A stretch of 64,000 nt of DNA from an uncultured Paracoccaceae bacterium (GCA_937146765.1 CAKZRP010000056.1:1-64000), one strand, 5' to 3'; positions 42,483-52,094 are shown, counted from the stretch's first letter. Numbers and translations are program-made. The notes: a model not told the origin generated them from the sequence alone.

Positions 42483-45400
42483 TCACGCCACCATCGCCTC
42501 GGCCTTCTTGAGGTCGACCGACACCAGCTGGCTCACGCCCTTTTCCTGCATGGTGACGCCGAACAGCCGGTCCATCCGCGCCATCGTCACCGCGTGATGG
42601 GTGATGATGAGGAAGCGGGTATCGGTCTGACGGCACATCTCATCCAGCAGATCGCAGAAACGGGTGACATTGGCGTCATCAAGCGGCGCGTCCACCTCGT
42701 CCAGCACGCAGATCGGCGCCGGGTTCGACAGGAAGACCGCAAAGATCAGCGCCATCGCCGTCAGCGTCTGCTCGCCCCCGGACAGGAGCGACAGGGTGGA
42801 GAGCTTCTTGCCCGGCGGCTGGCACATGATCTCGAGACCCGCATCCAGCGGGTCGTCGCTTTCCACCATCAGAAGGTTCGCCTCGCCGCCGCCAAAGAGA
42901 TGGGTGAAGAGCATCGCGAAGGAGCTGTTCACCTGCTCAAAGGCGGTCAAGAGCCGCTCGCGCCCCTCGCGGTTGAGGCTGGCAATCCCCGAGCGCAGCG
43001 TCTTGACCGCCTCTTCGAGGTCGATCTTTTCCGCCAGCAGCGTGTCGTATTCCGTCTGCACCGCACGGGCGTCTTCCTCGGCGCGCAGGTTCACCGCGCC
43101 AAGCGCCTCGCGTTGACGCTTGTGGCGGTTGACCTCGACCTCCAGATCCTCGGCCGAGGGCATATCCTCCGGGGCGACGCCCAGCGTATTCAGCAGCGCG
43201 GCGGGCGCCATCTGCTGATCCTCGTCGATGCGTTCGGCAGCGGCCTGCACGGTTTCGCGCGCGGCCTCCGCGCGGGCTTCGGAGCGGGCGCGTGCCTCGC
43301 GTGCCTCCGAAGCCAGACGCTCGGCCTCGCGCTCGTGATGCACCGCTTCCCGCAAGACGCCTTCGGCCACCACCAGCGCCTCGGTTGCCGCGCCCTTGCG
43401 GGTCTCGGCCTCGCCGATCTGCTCGTTCAGCTCCTCGCGGGTCTCGGCGATCTCGCCGGGAACGGCCATGGCCTCTTCGAGCTCTTCCTGACTGGTCTCG
43501 CGGCGCTCCTCCAGCTCGGTGATGCGCTTGCCCGCCGACTCGAGCCGGTGACGCCAGCCGGAGATTTCCTTGGTCACCTCCTGCGCACGTTTGATGCGGG
43601 CATCTCCCTCCCGGCGCAGCTCGTCATGGGCCGAGCGATGGGTCAGCATGGTGATCCGTGCCGCCTCGACCCCGTGCTTGATCTCTTCCACCCTGGCCCG
43701 CGCCTCGCCGAGGTCGCCAAGGCCGCGCTGCGCGCTTTCGGCCTCCTTCAGCTGCAGCGAGGCGGTCATCGCGTCCTCTTCATGGCGGGTGACCGCGATG
43801 CCGAAGTTCTCCAGCTTGCCCTCGGCCAGGTTGCGCTCCGCCTCGGCGCGGCTCAGGGCGCGGGCGGCATCGGCGACACGCTGGTCGGCGGCCCGGCGGG
43901 CCTGACGCGCGTCCTGGTCGGCGCGGGTCACCTCCTCAAGGCGGCGCACCAGCGTTTCATGGGCCGCCCGCGCGCCCTCGGTGCGGGCGGAGGCATGGGC
44001 CATCTCCTGTTTCAGCGCCTCGAGCCGGTTCATCTGTTCCAGCCGCAGGGCGGCGGCAGAGGGCGCATCCTCGGCCCAGACCCGGTAGCCATCCCAGCGC
44101 CAGAGGTCGCCCTCTGTGGTCACGAGCCGCTGGCCGGGCAGGAGTTTCGGTTGCAGCGCCACCGCCTCATCCGCATCGACCACACCGATCTGCGCGATCC
44201 GCCGCCAGAGCGCATCGGGACCGTCGACAAATTTCGCCAGCGGCGCCACCCCTTCCGGCAGCGGCGCGTCGCGGTCATAGGCCGGCAGGGTCAGCCATCC
44301 GCTCGGGCCGTCGCTCTCGGCCAGAGGTGCGCGCAGATCGTCCGACAGGGCGGCACCAAGCGCCTTTTCGTAGCCCGGCGTCACCCGCAGGTCGTCCATG
44401 ACCTGACCGCCCTCGGCGGTGTCGCGTTCCACCAGTTTCGCCAGCGCGGTGACCTCGGCGCGCAGGGCCCCCAGTTCGCCTTCCGCTTCGGAGCGTTTGG
44501 CACGGGCCTCGGTCTCCTGCGCCTGGGTCTCGGTGCGCAGCTCATCCGCCTCGGCAAGGGCTTCCTCGGCCAGTTCCGCCGCCTCGCGGGCCTCTTCCTC
44601 GGCCTCCACCGCCGCTTCATAGGCCGCTTCGGAGCCCTGCAGGGCCGCGCGAGCGGCCTCCATCGCGGCGCGCGCCTTCTCGCCCTCGCCTGCCGCACGA
44701 TCCAGTGCCCGACGGCAATCCTCGACCAGTCGCTGGGCGGATTGGTGACGGGCGGAGAGGCGGGCGACATCCTCGGTCACTTGGGTCAGATGTTCCTCGC
44801 CATTGTGCAGGATGGCGGCGGAATCCTTGGCGCGCTCCAGCGCCTCGGCCATGCGGTCCTCATGGCCCTCGCTGGCCTTGGCCAGCTCGCGCTTTTCCCA
44901 GTCCAGCCGCTCGATGGTCTCGCCCGCGTCGCGGTTCAGCCCCGCCTCGCGGTCGATGTCATGGCCGAGCTGCTGGATGCGGTTGGCCAGCCGTTCGATG
45001 TTCTGGCGCGCCTGGGCCTCCTGATCGGAGAGCGCATCGCGCTGCACCACCAGCCGTTGCAGGATGGCGGCGGCGATGGCCTCCTCCTCGCGCAGCGGCG
45101 GCAGGCCATCCTCGGCCTCGGCGCGTTTGGAACTGGCCACCCGCGCCAGCGCCTCGCCCTTGGCGGCCTGGGTCACGCGGATGCGCAGCTCTTCCTCCGC
45201 CGCCAGCCGGGCCTCGTCCGCCTCGCGCCAGCGGCGATAGAGCAGCATCCCCTCGGCCAGCCGCAGCTTCTCGCCGATCTCGCGATAGCGCTGCGCCTGT
45301 TTCGCCTGCCGCCCAAGCTGCGCCAGCTGCGCCGCCAGCTGTTCGATCACATCGTCGACGCGCAGCAGGTTCTGTTCGGTGTTCTTCAGCTTCAGCTCCG

Positions 45401-45938
45401 CCTCGTGGCGACGCTGATAAAGGCCGGAGATCCCCGCCGCCTCCTCCAGGATGCGGCGGCGCGCTTTCGGCTTGGCATTGATCAGTTCCGAGATCTGCCC
45501 CTGCCGCACCAGCGCCGGCGAATGGGCGCCGGTGGAGGCATCGGCAAACAGCATCTGCACGTCGCGGGCGCGCACGTCCTTGGCATTGGCCTTGTAGGCA
45601 GAGCCAACATCACGGGTGATCCGGCGCACGATGTCGATCTGGTCGCTGTCGTTGAACCCCGAGGGCGCCAGCCGTTCGGAATTGTCGATCTGCAGGCTCA
45701 CCTCGGCGAAATTGCGGGCCGAGCGCGAGGCGGTTCCGGCGAAGATCACGTCTTCCATGCCGTCGCCGCGCATCGCTTTGGCCCGGGTCTCGCCCATCAC
45801 CCAGCGCAATGCCTCCAGCAGGTTCGACTTGCCACAGCCGTTTGGCCCCACGACGCCCGTCAGACCATCGGCGATGATCAGGTCGGTGGGGTCCACAAAG
45901 CTCTTGAAGCCGTTGAGCCTGAGTTTGGTAAAGCGCAA
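42483..45938 (-). CDS. smc: Chromosome segregation protein SMC
   Basis: A 1151-residue SMC ATPase. The N-terminal head has Walker A GPNGCGKSNLLEALRWVMGE, then a long coiled coil, a hinge near the middle (YEKALGAALSDDLRAPL), a second coiled coil and the C-terminal head with signature LLSGGEQTLTAMALIFAVFLS and Walker B PICVLDEVDAPLDDANV. With ScpA/ScpB, not in this window, it organises the chromosome. The alphaproteobacterial Lys/Arg-Glu-Ala-rich coil composition explains the many open frames on the opposite strand. Confidence 0.95.
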   Translation of the reverse strand: MRFTKLRLNGFKSFVDPTDLIIADGLTGVVGPNGCGKSNLLEALRWVMGETRAKAMRGDGMEDVIFAGTASRSARNFAEVSLQIDNSERLAPSGFNDSDQIDIVRRITRDVGSAYKANAKDVRARDVQMLFADASTGAHSPALVRQGQISELINAKPKARRRILEEAAGISGLYQRRHEAELKLKNTEQNLLRVDDVIEQLAAQLAQLGRQAKQAQRYREIGEKLRLAEGMLLYRRWREADEARLAAEEELRIRVTQAAKGEALARVASSKRAEAEDGLPPLREEEAIAAAILQRLVVQRDALSDQEAQARQNIERLANRIQQLGHDIDREAGLNRDAGETIERLDWEKRELAKASEGHEDRMAEALERAKDSAAILHNGEEHLTQVTEDVARLSARHQSAQRLVEDCRRALDRAAGEGEKARAAMEAARAALQGSEAAYEAAVEAEEEAREAAELAEEALAEADELRTETQAQETEARAKRSEAEGELGALRAEVTALAKLVERDTAEGGQVMDDLRVTPGYEKALGAALSDDLRAPLAESDGPSGWLTLPAYDRDAPLPEGVAPLAKFVDGPDALWRRIAQIGVVDADEAVALQPKLLPGQRLVTTEGDLWRWDGYRVWAEDAPSAAALRLEQMNRLEALKQEMAHASARTEGARAAHETLVRRLEEVTRADQDARQARRAADQRVADAARALSRAEAERNLAEGKLENFGIAVTRHEEDAMTASLQLKEAESAQRGLGDLGEARARVEEIKHGVEAARITMLTHRSAHDELRREGDARIKRAQEVTKEISGWRHRLESAGKRITELEERRETSQEELEEAMAVPGEIAETREELNEQIGEAETRKGAATEALVVAEGVLREAVHHEREAERLASEAREARARSEARAEAARETVQAAAERIDEDQQMAPAALLNTLGVAPEDMPSAEDLEVEVNRHKRQREALGAVNLRAEEDARAVQTEYDTLLAEKIDLEEAVKTLRSGIASLNREGRERLLTAFEQVNSSFAMLFTHLFGGGEANLLMVESDDPLDAGLEIMCQPPGKKLSTLSLLSGGEQTLTAMALIFAVFLSNPAPICVLDEVDAPLDDANVTRFCDLLDEMCRQTDTRFLIITHHAVTMARMDRLFGVTMQEKGVSQLVSVDLKKAEAMVA

Positions 45939-45982
45939 GGTCGGCCTTTCCGGTGATTCCGTTGGCCAAAACCACAGCAGTC

Positions 45983-46015
45983 TTGCGGGGCGAGAGTCAA
46001 CGTCTCACCCCGCAA
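45983..46015. other. Hairpin between smc and the aminotransferase gene
   Basis: TTGCGGGG / CCCCGCAA arms of 8 bp, a C-A mismatch, then GAGA / TCTC around the loop GTCAACG. No T-run follows in the minus-strand direction, so termination of the upstream gene is possible but unproven. Confidence 0.45.
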
Positions 46016-46067
46016 AATCAGGAGTTGTCTGCGGCGCGAGCCACCATATCTTGTGGATAACCGCCCC

Positions 46068-47279
46068 TCAGAGAGCGGATTTCAGCACACGGCCCAGCCG
46101 CGCCATGCCCTCTTCGATCACCGCTTCGGAACTGTTGGAAAAGCTTAAGCGCAGTGTATTGGCGCCGGAGCCATCAGCAAAGAAGGCCGATCCGGGCACA
46201 AAGGCAACCTTCTCCTGCGCCAGCGCCCGCTCCAGAAGAGCGGCACCATTGCTGCCCTCGGGCAGGGTCAGCCAGACAAACATGCCGCCCTCGGGCCGGG
46301 TCCAGCTGACTCCCTCGGGCATATGACGGGCCAGCGCATCAAGCATCGCGTCGCGGCGACGGCCATAGACGGCGCGCAGCTGCTCCACATGGCTGTCAAA
46401 CAGCTCCGCCGCCACCTGATGGGTGGCGATCTGGTTGATGGTGGCGGAATGCAGGTCGGCGGCCTGTTTCATCAGCACCAATTGGGTGATGACCGGCTTG
46501 GCCGCGACCACCCAACCCACCCGCAGCCCGGGCGACAGCGATTTCGAGAAGGTGCCGCAGTAGATCGTGCGGCAGGCGTCGAGGTCGCCCTTCTGCTCCA
46601 TCTCCAGCGCCAGCATCGGCGGGATCGGGTCGCCCTCGTAGCGCAGCGGCTGATAGGCGGCATCCTCGATCACCGCGGCATTCAGCGCCTCGGCTGTCTC
46701 CAGCACCTGCAGGCGCTCGGCGCGGGTCATAGTGATGCCCGTCGGGTTGGCGAAATCCGGGCTGAGGTAGGCGAATTTCACCTTGCCACCTGCCGCTTCC
46801 GCCGCGGCTGCAAAGGAGATCGGCGCCTGGTTCTCGCCCGGCCGCAGCCTGTCATAGCGCGGCTCATAGGCGTTGAAGGCCGCAAGTGCACCGAGATAGG
46901 TCGGCCAGCCCACCAGCGCGGTATCGCCGGGGCTGAGGAACAGCTTGCCAAGATAATCCAGCGCCTGTTGCGAGCCGGAGGTGATCAGCACATGCGCCGC
47001 ATCGCAGGGCACGCCGATGCTCGCCATATGCTCGGCGATCCACTGGCGCAGCGGCAGATAGCCTTCGGAGACGGAATACTGCAGCGACTGCGCCTGCCGC
47101 TCCGGGCTTAGGGCGTCCTGAAAGGCGGTGGCAAAAGCCTCGGCGGGAAACAGCGCCGGATCCGGGATCCCTCCGGCAAAGGACAGCATCCCCGGCTGGT
47201 CCAGCAATTTCAGCAGCTCGCGAATTTCCGAAGCCTTCATGCGGGCGGTGCGTGTCGCAAATTGCGCAGCGAGGGTCAT
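46068..47279 (-). CDS. PLP-dependent aminotransferase, LysN/2-aminoadipate type (MocR-related catalytic domain)
   Basis: A 403-residue fold-type I aminotransferase. MLSFAGGIPDPALFP, QYSVSEGYLPLRQWIAEHM, ITSGSQQALDYLGKLFLSPGD, SPDFANPTGITM and the PLP Lys in YCGTFSKSLSPGLRVGWV are typical of the LysN/ARO8-like group of double-specificity aminotransferases. The ATG at 47279 (MTLAAQFATR) has AAAGGA upstream, and the longer frame to 47339 is not needed. It is divergent from a FadR-type regulator and is its likely target. Confidence 0.9.
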   Translation of the reverse strand: MTLAAQFATRTARMKASEIRELLKLLDQPGMLSFAGGIPDPALFPAEAFATAFQDALSPERQAQSLQYSVSEGYLPLRQWIAEHMASIGVPCDAAHVLITSGSQQALDYLGKLFLSPGDTALVGWPTYLGALAAFNAYEPRYDRLRPGENQAPISFAAAAEAAGGKVKFAYLSPDFANPTGITMTRAERLQVLETAEALNAAVIEDAAYQPLRYEGDPIPPMLALEMEQKGDLDACRTIYCGTFSKSLSPGLRVGWVVAAKPVITQLVLMKQAADLHSATINQIATHQVAAELFDSHVEQLRAVYGRRRDAMLDALARHMPEGVSWTRPEGGMFVWLTLPEGSNGAALLERALAQEKVAFVPGSAFFADGSGANTLRLSFSNSSEAVIEEGMARLGRVLKSAL

Positions 47280-47392
47280 TTGAATCACATCCTTTCGTTT
47301 TCTCGACCTCAAACGACAGGATCGGACGAAAAGTGTCAATAGTGCTGACCTATTATTTCAGGACTCGTGATCTTGAAGATTGTCTGCCAAAG

Positions 47393-47411
47393 TGGTCATA
47401 TGAGTTGACCA
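47393..47411. promoter_or_regulatory. Inverted repeat, candidate FadR-family operator
   Basis: TGGTCA (47393-47398) and its exact complement TGACCA (47406-47411) with 7 bases between. FadR/GntR regulators prefer TGGT-Nx-ACCA. It lies 24 bases before the start codon of the regulator gene and about 110 bases from the divergent aminotransferase gene. Confidence 0.5.
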
Positions 47412-47434
47412 ATCTCAAAATCCCGAGCCTCCAC

Positions 47435-48208
47435 ATGCCGTTCCAGAAAGTGCAGCCCGAAAAGCTCTCCGCCGCCGTGGTGCGCCAGATCGAAAAGCTG
47501 ATCCTGCGCGGCATCCTGCGCCCCGGCGAGCGTCTGCCTGCCGAGCGCGAGCTGTCCGAGCGGCTCGGGGTTTCCCGCCCCTCCCTGCGCGATGCGCTGG
47601 CGGACCTGCAGGAGCGTGGGCTCCTGGCCACCCGCGCAGGCTCCGGCGTCTTTGTCGCCGATGTGCTGGGTTCGGCCTTCTCGCCGGCGCTGATCCAGCT
47701 CTTTGCCAGCGATGACGAGGCGGTGTTTGACTATCTCACCTTCCGGCGTGACCTCGAAGGGCTGGCGGCGGAGCGTGCTGCGCGGTTCGGCTCCGATGCG
47801 GACCTTGCAGTGATCGACGAGATCTTTCGAAAGATGGTCGCGGCGGGCGATCCGGCCCATTCCGACCATGCTGCCGAGCTTGACGCGCAATTCCACTCCG
47901 CCATCCTGGAGGCCAGCCACAATGTGGTGCTGCTGCATATGATGCGGTCGATGTTCGACCTCTTGCGCAAGGGGGTCTTCTACAACCGCCGCATCATGTT
48001 TGGCCAACACACCACATTTGAGGCCCTGCTGGACCAGCACCGCGCCATCAATGCAGCGCTACAGGCCCGCGACCCGGCTGCGGCGCGGGCGGCGGTGGAG
48101 ATTCATCTCGACTATGTGAAACAGGCGCTGGAAGAGCAGAACCGCGCCGACCGCAATGCCGAGATCGCGGCGCAGCGGCTCGAGCACGAACGCAACCGCG
48201 TCGGCTAG
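47435..48208 (+). CDS. FadR/GntR family transcriptional regulator
   Basis: A 257-residue regulator. The N-terminal winged helix has LSAAVVRQIEKLILRGILRPGERLPAERELSERLGVSRPSLRDALADLQERGLL, the GntR signature. A C-terminal FCD domain follows, with RRDLEGLAAERAA, the metal-site D-x3-H-like DAQFHSAILEASHN and MFGQHTTFEALLDQHRAINAAL (His ligands). The ATG at 47435 is preferred. It probably senses an organic acid or amino-acid metabolite and controls the divergent aminotransferase. Its 3' end overlaps the convergent ABC ATPase by four bases. Confidence 0.92.
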   Translation: MPFQKVQPEKLSAAVVRQIEKLILRGILRPGERLPAERELSERLGVSRPSLRDALADLQERGLLATRAGSGVFVADVLGSAFSPALIQLFASDDEAVFDYLTFRRDLEGLAAERAARFGSDADLAVIDEIFRKMVAAGDPAHSDHAAELDAQFHSAILEASHNVVLLHMMRSMFDLLRKGVFYNRRIMFGQHTTFEALLDQHRAINAALQARDPAAARAAVEIHLDYVKQALEEQNRADRNAEIAAQRLEHERNRVG

Positions 48209-49032
48209 AACGCAGTGCTGCGGAGAAAGGCTCGGGTCTCCTCGCGCAGGGGCGCGGTAAAGATCATCTCGGCGCTGTCGATCTCCACCACCCTGCCCGC
48301 CTCGAGATAGGCGACGCGATCGGCGACCTGGGCGGTTTCGGTCAGGGAGGCCGTGACGACAACCAGCGTGTGATCCCGTTTCAGATCTGTAACCAGCCGG
48401 TTCAACACATCAAGCTCCATCCGGTCCACCGAGCCGGAGGGCCGGTCCATCAGCAGGATCTCGGGACGGATGGCGAGGCTGCGGGCAAGACAGAGCAGGC
48501 GCTGCTGGCCGATGGTGAGGTCCGTGCCGCGCTTCCTGTGCAGCACATCCTTCACCTCTTCCCAAAGCAGGCACCGGCGCAGCACCTCTTCCACCAGATC
48601 CGCCATGGATCCACGGTCCATCGCCACCCGGTGCAGCCGTGCCCCATAGGCGATATTGTCCCAGATCGAGGTCGGAAAGGGATTGGCCTCCTGCGGCATG
48701 AAGGCGATGCGGCTGCGCAGGGCAGGCAGATCGCAGCTGGCGGAATAGATCTCCTCCTGCCCGAAGGACATGCTGCCCTTGCTGCGCAGACCGCGCCCCT
48801 CGTCCAACAGGCGGCACATGGCGCGCAGCAATGTCGTCTTGCCCGCCCCGGCACGCCCGATCAGCCCCAACACTTCGCCCCGATGAAGGTCAAAGCTCAC
48901 CTCCTGCAAGAGTTCCTTGCGCCCGAGGCTGATGCCAAAGCCCTGAACGGAAAGGATCGGTGTCTGTCCCGATACGGTGTTCGGCGCGATGGTCTCGTGC
49001 CCGGAACGGTGAAGCGGGATCGAATGGAACAT
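48205..49032 (-). CDS. Degenerate PstB-like ABC ATPase (orphan)
   Basis: A 275-residue ABC nucleotide-binding protein most like PstB: FMPQEANPFPTSIWDNIAYGARLH contains the Q-loop and the PstB-specific NPFP(M/T)SI(Y/W)DN block. Walker A is intact (GRAGAGKTT, residues 59-67). The signature motif is LTIGQ instead of LSGGQ, the Walker B reads ILLMDRPSGSVD, so the catalytic Glu is Arg197, and the H-loop His is Ala228 (VVVTASLTE). ATP hydrolysis should be crippled. No permease or binding protein is adjacent. The frame is intact, so it is a maintained paralogue. Confidence 0.82.
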   Translation of the reverse strand: MFHSIPLHRSGHETIAPNTVSGQTPILSVQGFGISLGRKELLQEVSFDLHRGEVLGLIGRAGAGKTTLLRAMCRLLDEGRGLRSKGSMSFGQEEIYSASCDLPALRSRIAFMPQEANPFPTSIWDNIAYGARLHRVAMDRGSMADLVEEVLRRCLLWEEVKDVLHRKRGTDLTIGQQRLLCLARSLAIRPEILLMDRPSGSVDRMELDVLNRLVTDLKRDHTLVVVTASLTETAQVADRVAYLEAGRVVEIDSAEMIFTAPLREETRAFLRSTAF

Positions 49033-49148
49033 GAAAGCCTGTCCTGAGGCGATTGCAGTCGCCCCCGATTTCGCATGGCGCGGTTAACAGGTCACCCCGC
49101 CCGATGCGGTTGTCATGAAAAATTCACACTGCGCATCATGGGGATAGC

Positions 49149-49175
49149 AAAAGCCCCGGTGTCTCCACCGGGGCC
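49149..49175 (-). terminator. Terminator of the ATP synthase F0 operon
   Basis: On the minus strand, GCCCCGGTG / CACCGGGGC (9 bp perfect stem, loop GAGA) is followed by TTTTGC, about 40 bases after the atpF stop. Confidence 0.85.
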
Positions 49176-49210
49176 TTGCAAGAGAGTCATCGGAGAGGTC
49201 CGAACTGCGC

Positions 49211-49768
49211 TCAGTGCAGTTTGGTATCCACATCCTGAATGGCCGCGTCGATCAGCTTGTTGGCTTCGGCTGCGGTCATCTGCTTGGAGATCACCTGATC
49301 GGCAACTTCCACGGCGATGGTGATGGCGCGGTCGCGCACTTCCTTCACCGCAGAGGCTTCCGCAGCTGCGATCTGCTCGTTTGCAGCCGCCAGACGACGG
49401 GCAATGGAGCGTTCCAGCTCGGCCTTCGCCTCGACGGCGGCAGCAGCGGCCTCGTCACGGGCGTTGGCGACGATGCGCTCGGCCTGGGCCTGGACGTCCT
49501 GCTGCTTGCGCTCGTAGGAGGCCAGAAGGGTCTGGGCCTCTTCGCGCAGCGCGCGGGCTTCTTCCAGTTCCGACTTGATGGTCTCCGCGCGGGTGTCGAG
49601 CTGTTTGCCGATCATGGACGGCACTTTGGCAGCAAGCAGGATGCCGATGAACAGCACAAAAGCGAGGATGACAACAAAGTCTGTGTTGCCGAGGTTGGCG
49701 CCACCACCGGCCGCAAATGCGGGCGCGGCAGAAGCAAGGGTCAGAGCAAGAGCGAGTGTTGCACGCAT
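49211..49768 (-). CDS. atpF: ATP synthase F0 subunit b
   Basis: A 185-residue peripheral-stalk subunit. An N-terminal signal-like stretch (ALALTLASAAPAFA) precedes the membrane helix DFVVILAFVLFIGILLAAKVP. The remainder is a long charged coil (SELEEARALREEAQTLLASYERKQQDVQAQAE) characteristic of subunit b. The ATG at 49768 (MRATLAL) lies 4 bases after the b' stop. Having b after b' is the alphaproteobacterial order. Confidence 0.93.
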   Translation of the reverse strand: MRATLALALTLASAAPAFAAGGGANLGNTDFVVILAFVLFIGILLAAKVPSMIGKQLDTRAETIKSELEEARALREEAQTLLASYERKQQDVQAQAERIVANARDEAAAAAVEAKAELERSIARRLAAANEQIAAAEASAVKEVRDRAITIAVEVADQVISKQMTAAEANKLIDAAIQDVDTKLH

Positions 49769-49772
49769 GGCC

Positions 49773-50342
49773 TTACCCCTTCGTCCGGTCGGCGACAGCT
49801 GCCGCGATGGTGTCCACGTCGTCCTTGCCGCCAAGGGCTGCCACGAGGGCCGCGGCGGTGTCGGTGGCGACTTCCTTCACGCTGTCAAGCGAAGAGGCCC
49901 GGATCTCGGCGATGGCTTTTTCGGATTCCGCTGCTTTTGCAGAGATTTCCGCATCCGCCCGTGCGATTGCCTCGTCGACCTCGACCTGAATTTCGGCGCG
50001 GGTCTCGGCGGCGATGCGCTGCGCTTCCGCGCGGGCGTCGGCCAGAGCCTTGTTATAAGCGTTTTCGGCCTCAACGGCTTTGGCTTTGAGGTCTTCAGCC
50101 GCGGCGAGGTCGTTGGTGATGGTCCCGTGGCGCTCGTTCAGGATGGCTGCAATACGGGGCAGCGCAACGCGCGACAGGATCAGATAGATCACGACAAGCG
50201 TGACCAGCAACCAGAAGATCTGGTTTCCGTAGGTCGAGAAGTCCAGCTGCGGCATGCCGGAAGAACCGTGGGCGGCAGCATCAACTGCGCCGTGTGCCGC
50301 ATCGGCAGCTCCATGACCTGCGTCATGCGTAGTAGATGCCAT
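49773..50342 (-). CDS. atpX: ATP synthase F0 subunit b'
   Basis: A 189-residue second stalk subunit. An Ala/His-rich N-terminus leads into [28 protein letters not shown] (membrane helix plus the conserved ALPRI(A) motif of b') and a coiled coil rich in Ala and Glu. It forms the heterodimeric stalk with subunit b, a feature of photosynthetic and other alphaproteobacteria. Confidence 0.93.
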   Translation of the reverse strand: MASTTHDAGHGAADAAHGAVDAAAHGSSGMPQLDFSTYGNQIFWLLVTLVVIYLILSRVALPRIAAILNERHGTITNDLAAAEDLKAKAVEAENAYNKALADARAEAQRIAAETRAEIQVEVDEAIARADAEISAKAAESEKAIAEIRASSLDSVKEVATDTAAALVAALGGKDDVDTIAAAVADRTKG

Positions 50343-50428
50343 GTCGTCCTCCTATGGAACTTGCCGTTACACCGGGCGGGGCGCGGTTGGCACTCCGCCC
50401 GGCCGTAAGGAAAAACTGTTCCGGAGTC

Positions 50429-50653
50429 TTAGACGGCGAACATCAGCAGCAGAGCGACCAGGAACGAGAAGATGCCCAGAGCTTCTGCGAATGCGATGCC
50501 GATGAAGAGGGTTGCGGTCTGGGAAGCAGCCGCGGAGGGGTTGCGCAGAGCGCCGGCCAGGAAGTTAGCAGCAACGTTGCCAACACCCAGAGCAGCAATA
50601 CCAGTACCCATGCCAGCCAGGCCAGCGCCGATGTATGCGAGATCGCCTTCCAT
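50429..50653 (-). CDS. atpE: ATP synthase F0 subunit c
   Basis: A 74-residue hairpin of two membrane helices forming the rotor ring. The Gly-rich first helix is [19 protein letters not shown], the loop is RNPSA and the ion-binding Glu is in [16 protein letters not shown]. It is 57 bases after atpB and before atpX. Confidence 0.96.
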   Translation of the reverse strand: MEGDLAYIGAGLAGMGTGIAALGVGNVAANFLAGALRNPSAAASQTATLFIGIAFAEALGIFSFLVALLLMFAV

Positions 50654-50710
50654 TTTATATCTCCTTACGATTGGAAGTTGAGGTAGTAGTTCAGACCCTG
50701 CACCAGGCCC

Positions 50711-51514
50711 TTAGTGGGACGGATGCAGCGCGTCTTTCAGATAGACGCAGGTCAGAATGGTGAACACGTAAGCCTGGATGAAGGCCACGAGAACTTCGAG
50801 CGCGTAGAATGCGCTGATGGCGAAGATCGGCAGGAAGGACGCAAAACCAAGCGCGCCGGCAAAGCCTGCAAAAACCTTCAGAACCGCGTGACCTGCCATG
50901 ATGTTGCCTGCAAGACGAATGCAGAGGCTGACGGGACGCACGAAGTAGGAAATCACTTCGATCAGGGCGAGAACCGGACGCAGCGCCAGAGGAGCGGAGC
51001 TGACCCAGAACAGGCCGAGGAACTTGCCACCATGCAGGATGAAGCCGGTCAGGGTGATCGCCACGAACACAACCACGGCCAGCACGCCGGTGACGGCGAA
51101 ATGCGAGGTGGTGGTGAAGGACATCGGGATCAGGCCAAGGAAGTTGGACACCACGATGAACATGAACAGGGTGATGATGTAGGGGAAGAACTTCACGGCG
51201 TCCTTGCCAGCAACGTCTTCAACCATCTTGTAGATGAAACCATAGGCCAGTTCCGCAACCGATTGACCGCGCGAGGGCACGATGGAGCGGCTGGACGAGC
51301 CGATCACCAGCAGCGCGAAGATCGCGAGCACGGCGAGGAACATCCACAGGGTCACGTTGGTCGGGGTGTACCAGGCGATGTGGTCACCGCCAAACAGCGG
51401 CTTCACGGTGAACTGGTCCATCGGGTGAATGGCGAGGCCTGCGTGTTCCGGCGCGAAGATCACACCGGATACGAGCACCAGAGCCAAAGCTACGTAAAAG
51501 AACAGTTTGCCCAT
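50711..51514 (-). CDS. atpB: ATP synthase F0 subunit a
   Basis: A 267-residue proton-channel subunit. The N-terminal part has the [16 protein letters not shown] motif, then five to six membrane helices, including the conserved [19 protein letters not shown] with the essential Arg facing the c-ring, and the final [21 protein letters not shown]. The ATG near 51514 (MGKLFFYV) follows AGGAGAAG; the frame remains open to 51556. Confidence 0.95.
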   Translation of the reverse strand: MGKLFFYVALALVLVSGVIFAPEHAGLAIHPMDQFTVKPLFGGDHIAWYTPTNVTLWMFLAVLAIFALLVIGSSSRSIVPSRGQSVAELAYGFIYKMVEDVAGKDAVKFFPYIITLFMFIVVSNFLGLIPMSFTTTSHFAVTGVLAVVVFVAITLTGFILHGGKFLGLFWVSSAPLALRPVLALIEVISYFVRPVSLCIRLAGNIMAGHAVLKVFAGFAGALGFASFLPIFAISAFYALEVLVAFIQAYVFTILTCVYLKDALHPSH

Positions 51515-51552
51515 CGTTCCGCTTCTCCTGTCGCTAGGCCGTCGCCCAGCAT

Positions 51553-51903
51553 TCATGCATCTTTATCAGCGTCGGCGCGGTCCTGCGCCTTGGCCATTTG
51601 TTTGTCCTGGATCTCGCGTGCGCTGCGGAGCATCACATTCACCCCGGCGGCCAGACCCAGCAGTATGAACAGCACCATGAAGATGGGGGTCGTTCCAAAC
51701 AGAACATCCAGCCCGTATCCGATGCCAAAACCGATCACCAGACCGGCCACCAATTCCGTCACCATCCGCCAGGCCTGATTGGCCAGGGAATAGTGTTCAT
51801 CCGCGCGCGGCTCCGGCTCTTCTTGCGCCCGACGGGCGGCTGCCAGTTTCTCCTCCAGCTGCGCCATGCGCTGCTTTTGGTCGTCGTCGATCAAGGGACG
51901 CAT
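51553..51903 (-). CDS. atpI: ATP synthase accessory protein AtpI (AtpZ/AtpI family)
   Basis: A 116-residue membrane protein. A charged coil ([23 protein letters not shown]) precedes two helices, [29 protein letters not shown] and [16 protein letters not shown], the AtpI signature. It helps c-ring assembly or transport of magnesium or calcium. It heads the F0 operon. The upstream region holds hairpins belonging to the neighbouring gene but I see no clean promoter. Confidence 0.92.
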   Translation of the reverse strand: MRPLIDDDQKQRMAQLEEKLAAARRAQEEPEPRADEHYSLANQAWRMVTELVAGLVIGFGIGYGLDVLFGTTPIFMVLFILLGLAAGVNVMLRSAREIQDKQMAKAQDRADADKDA

Positions 51904-52049
51904 CCTCTCGCGAAATCTGATGGCTTGCTAAGCGGTCCTCCGCTCAGAGTCAATTGTGCAATCGCCCCCTGCGACAGGATGGTTTTTTCCTTAATTTCAA
52001 GAACTTGCCGCATGGCGCGCAGATGTCTACGGAGTCAACCAGCGACCCT

Positions 52050-52094
52050 GGACGCTCGAAAAGCGTCCTAAGGCATATTCAACCAACTGGTTGA
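52050..52094. other. Two small hairpins between atpI and the DMT transporter
   Basis: GGACGCT-CGAAA-AGCGTCC (52050-52068) and TCAACC-AACT-GGTTGA (52079-52094), both with perfect arms. The second lies 9 bases beyond the stop of the minus-strand transporter. They may end that transcript, but lack a T-run. Confidence 0.4.

Noticed and set aside
42594..45956. Plus-strand open frame of about 1120 codons opposite smc
   Set aside because: It is antisense to a clear SMC protein with intact motifs and is a by-product of high-GC third-position bias; it shows no family motif.
49113..49131. Pho-box-like TTGTCATGAAAAATTCAC upstream of the PstB-like gene
   Set aside because: One half matches the TGTCAT half-site, but the other half is poor and the orientation is opposite to the gene; not enough to call.
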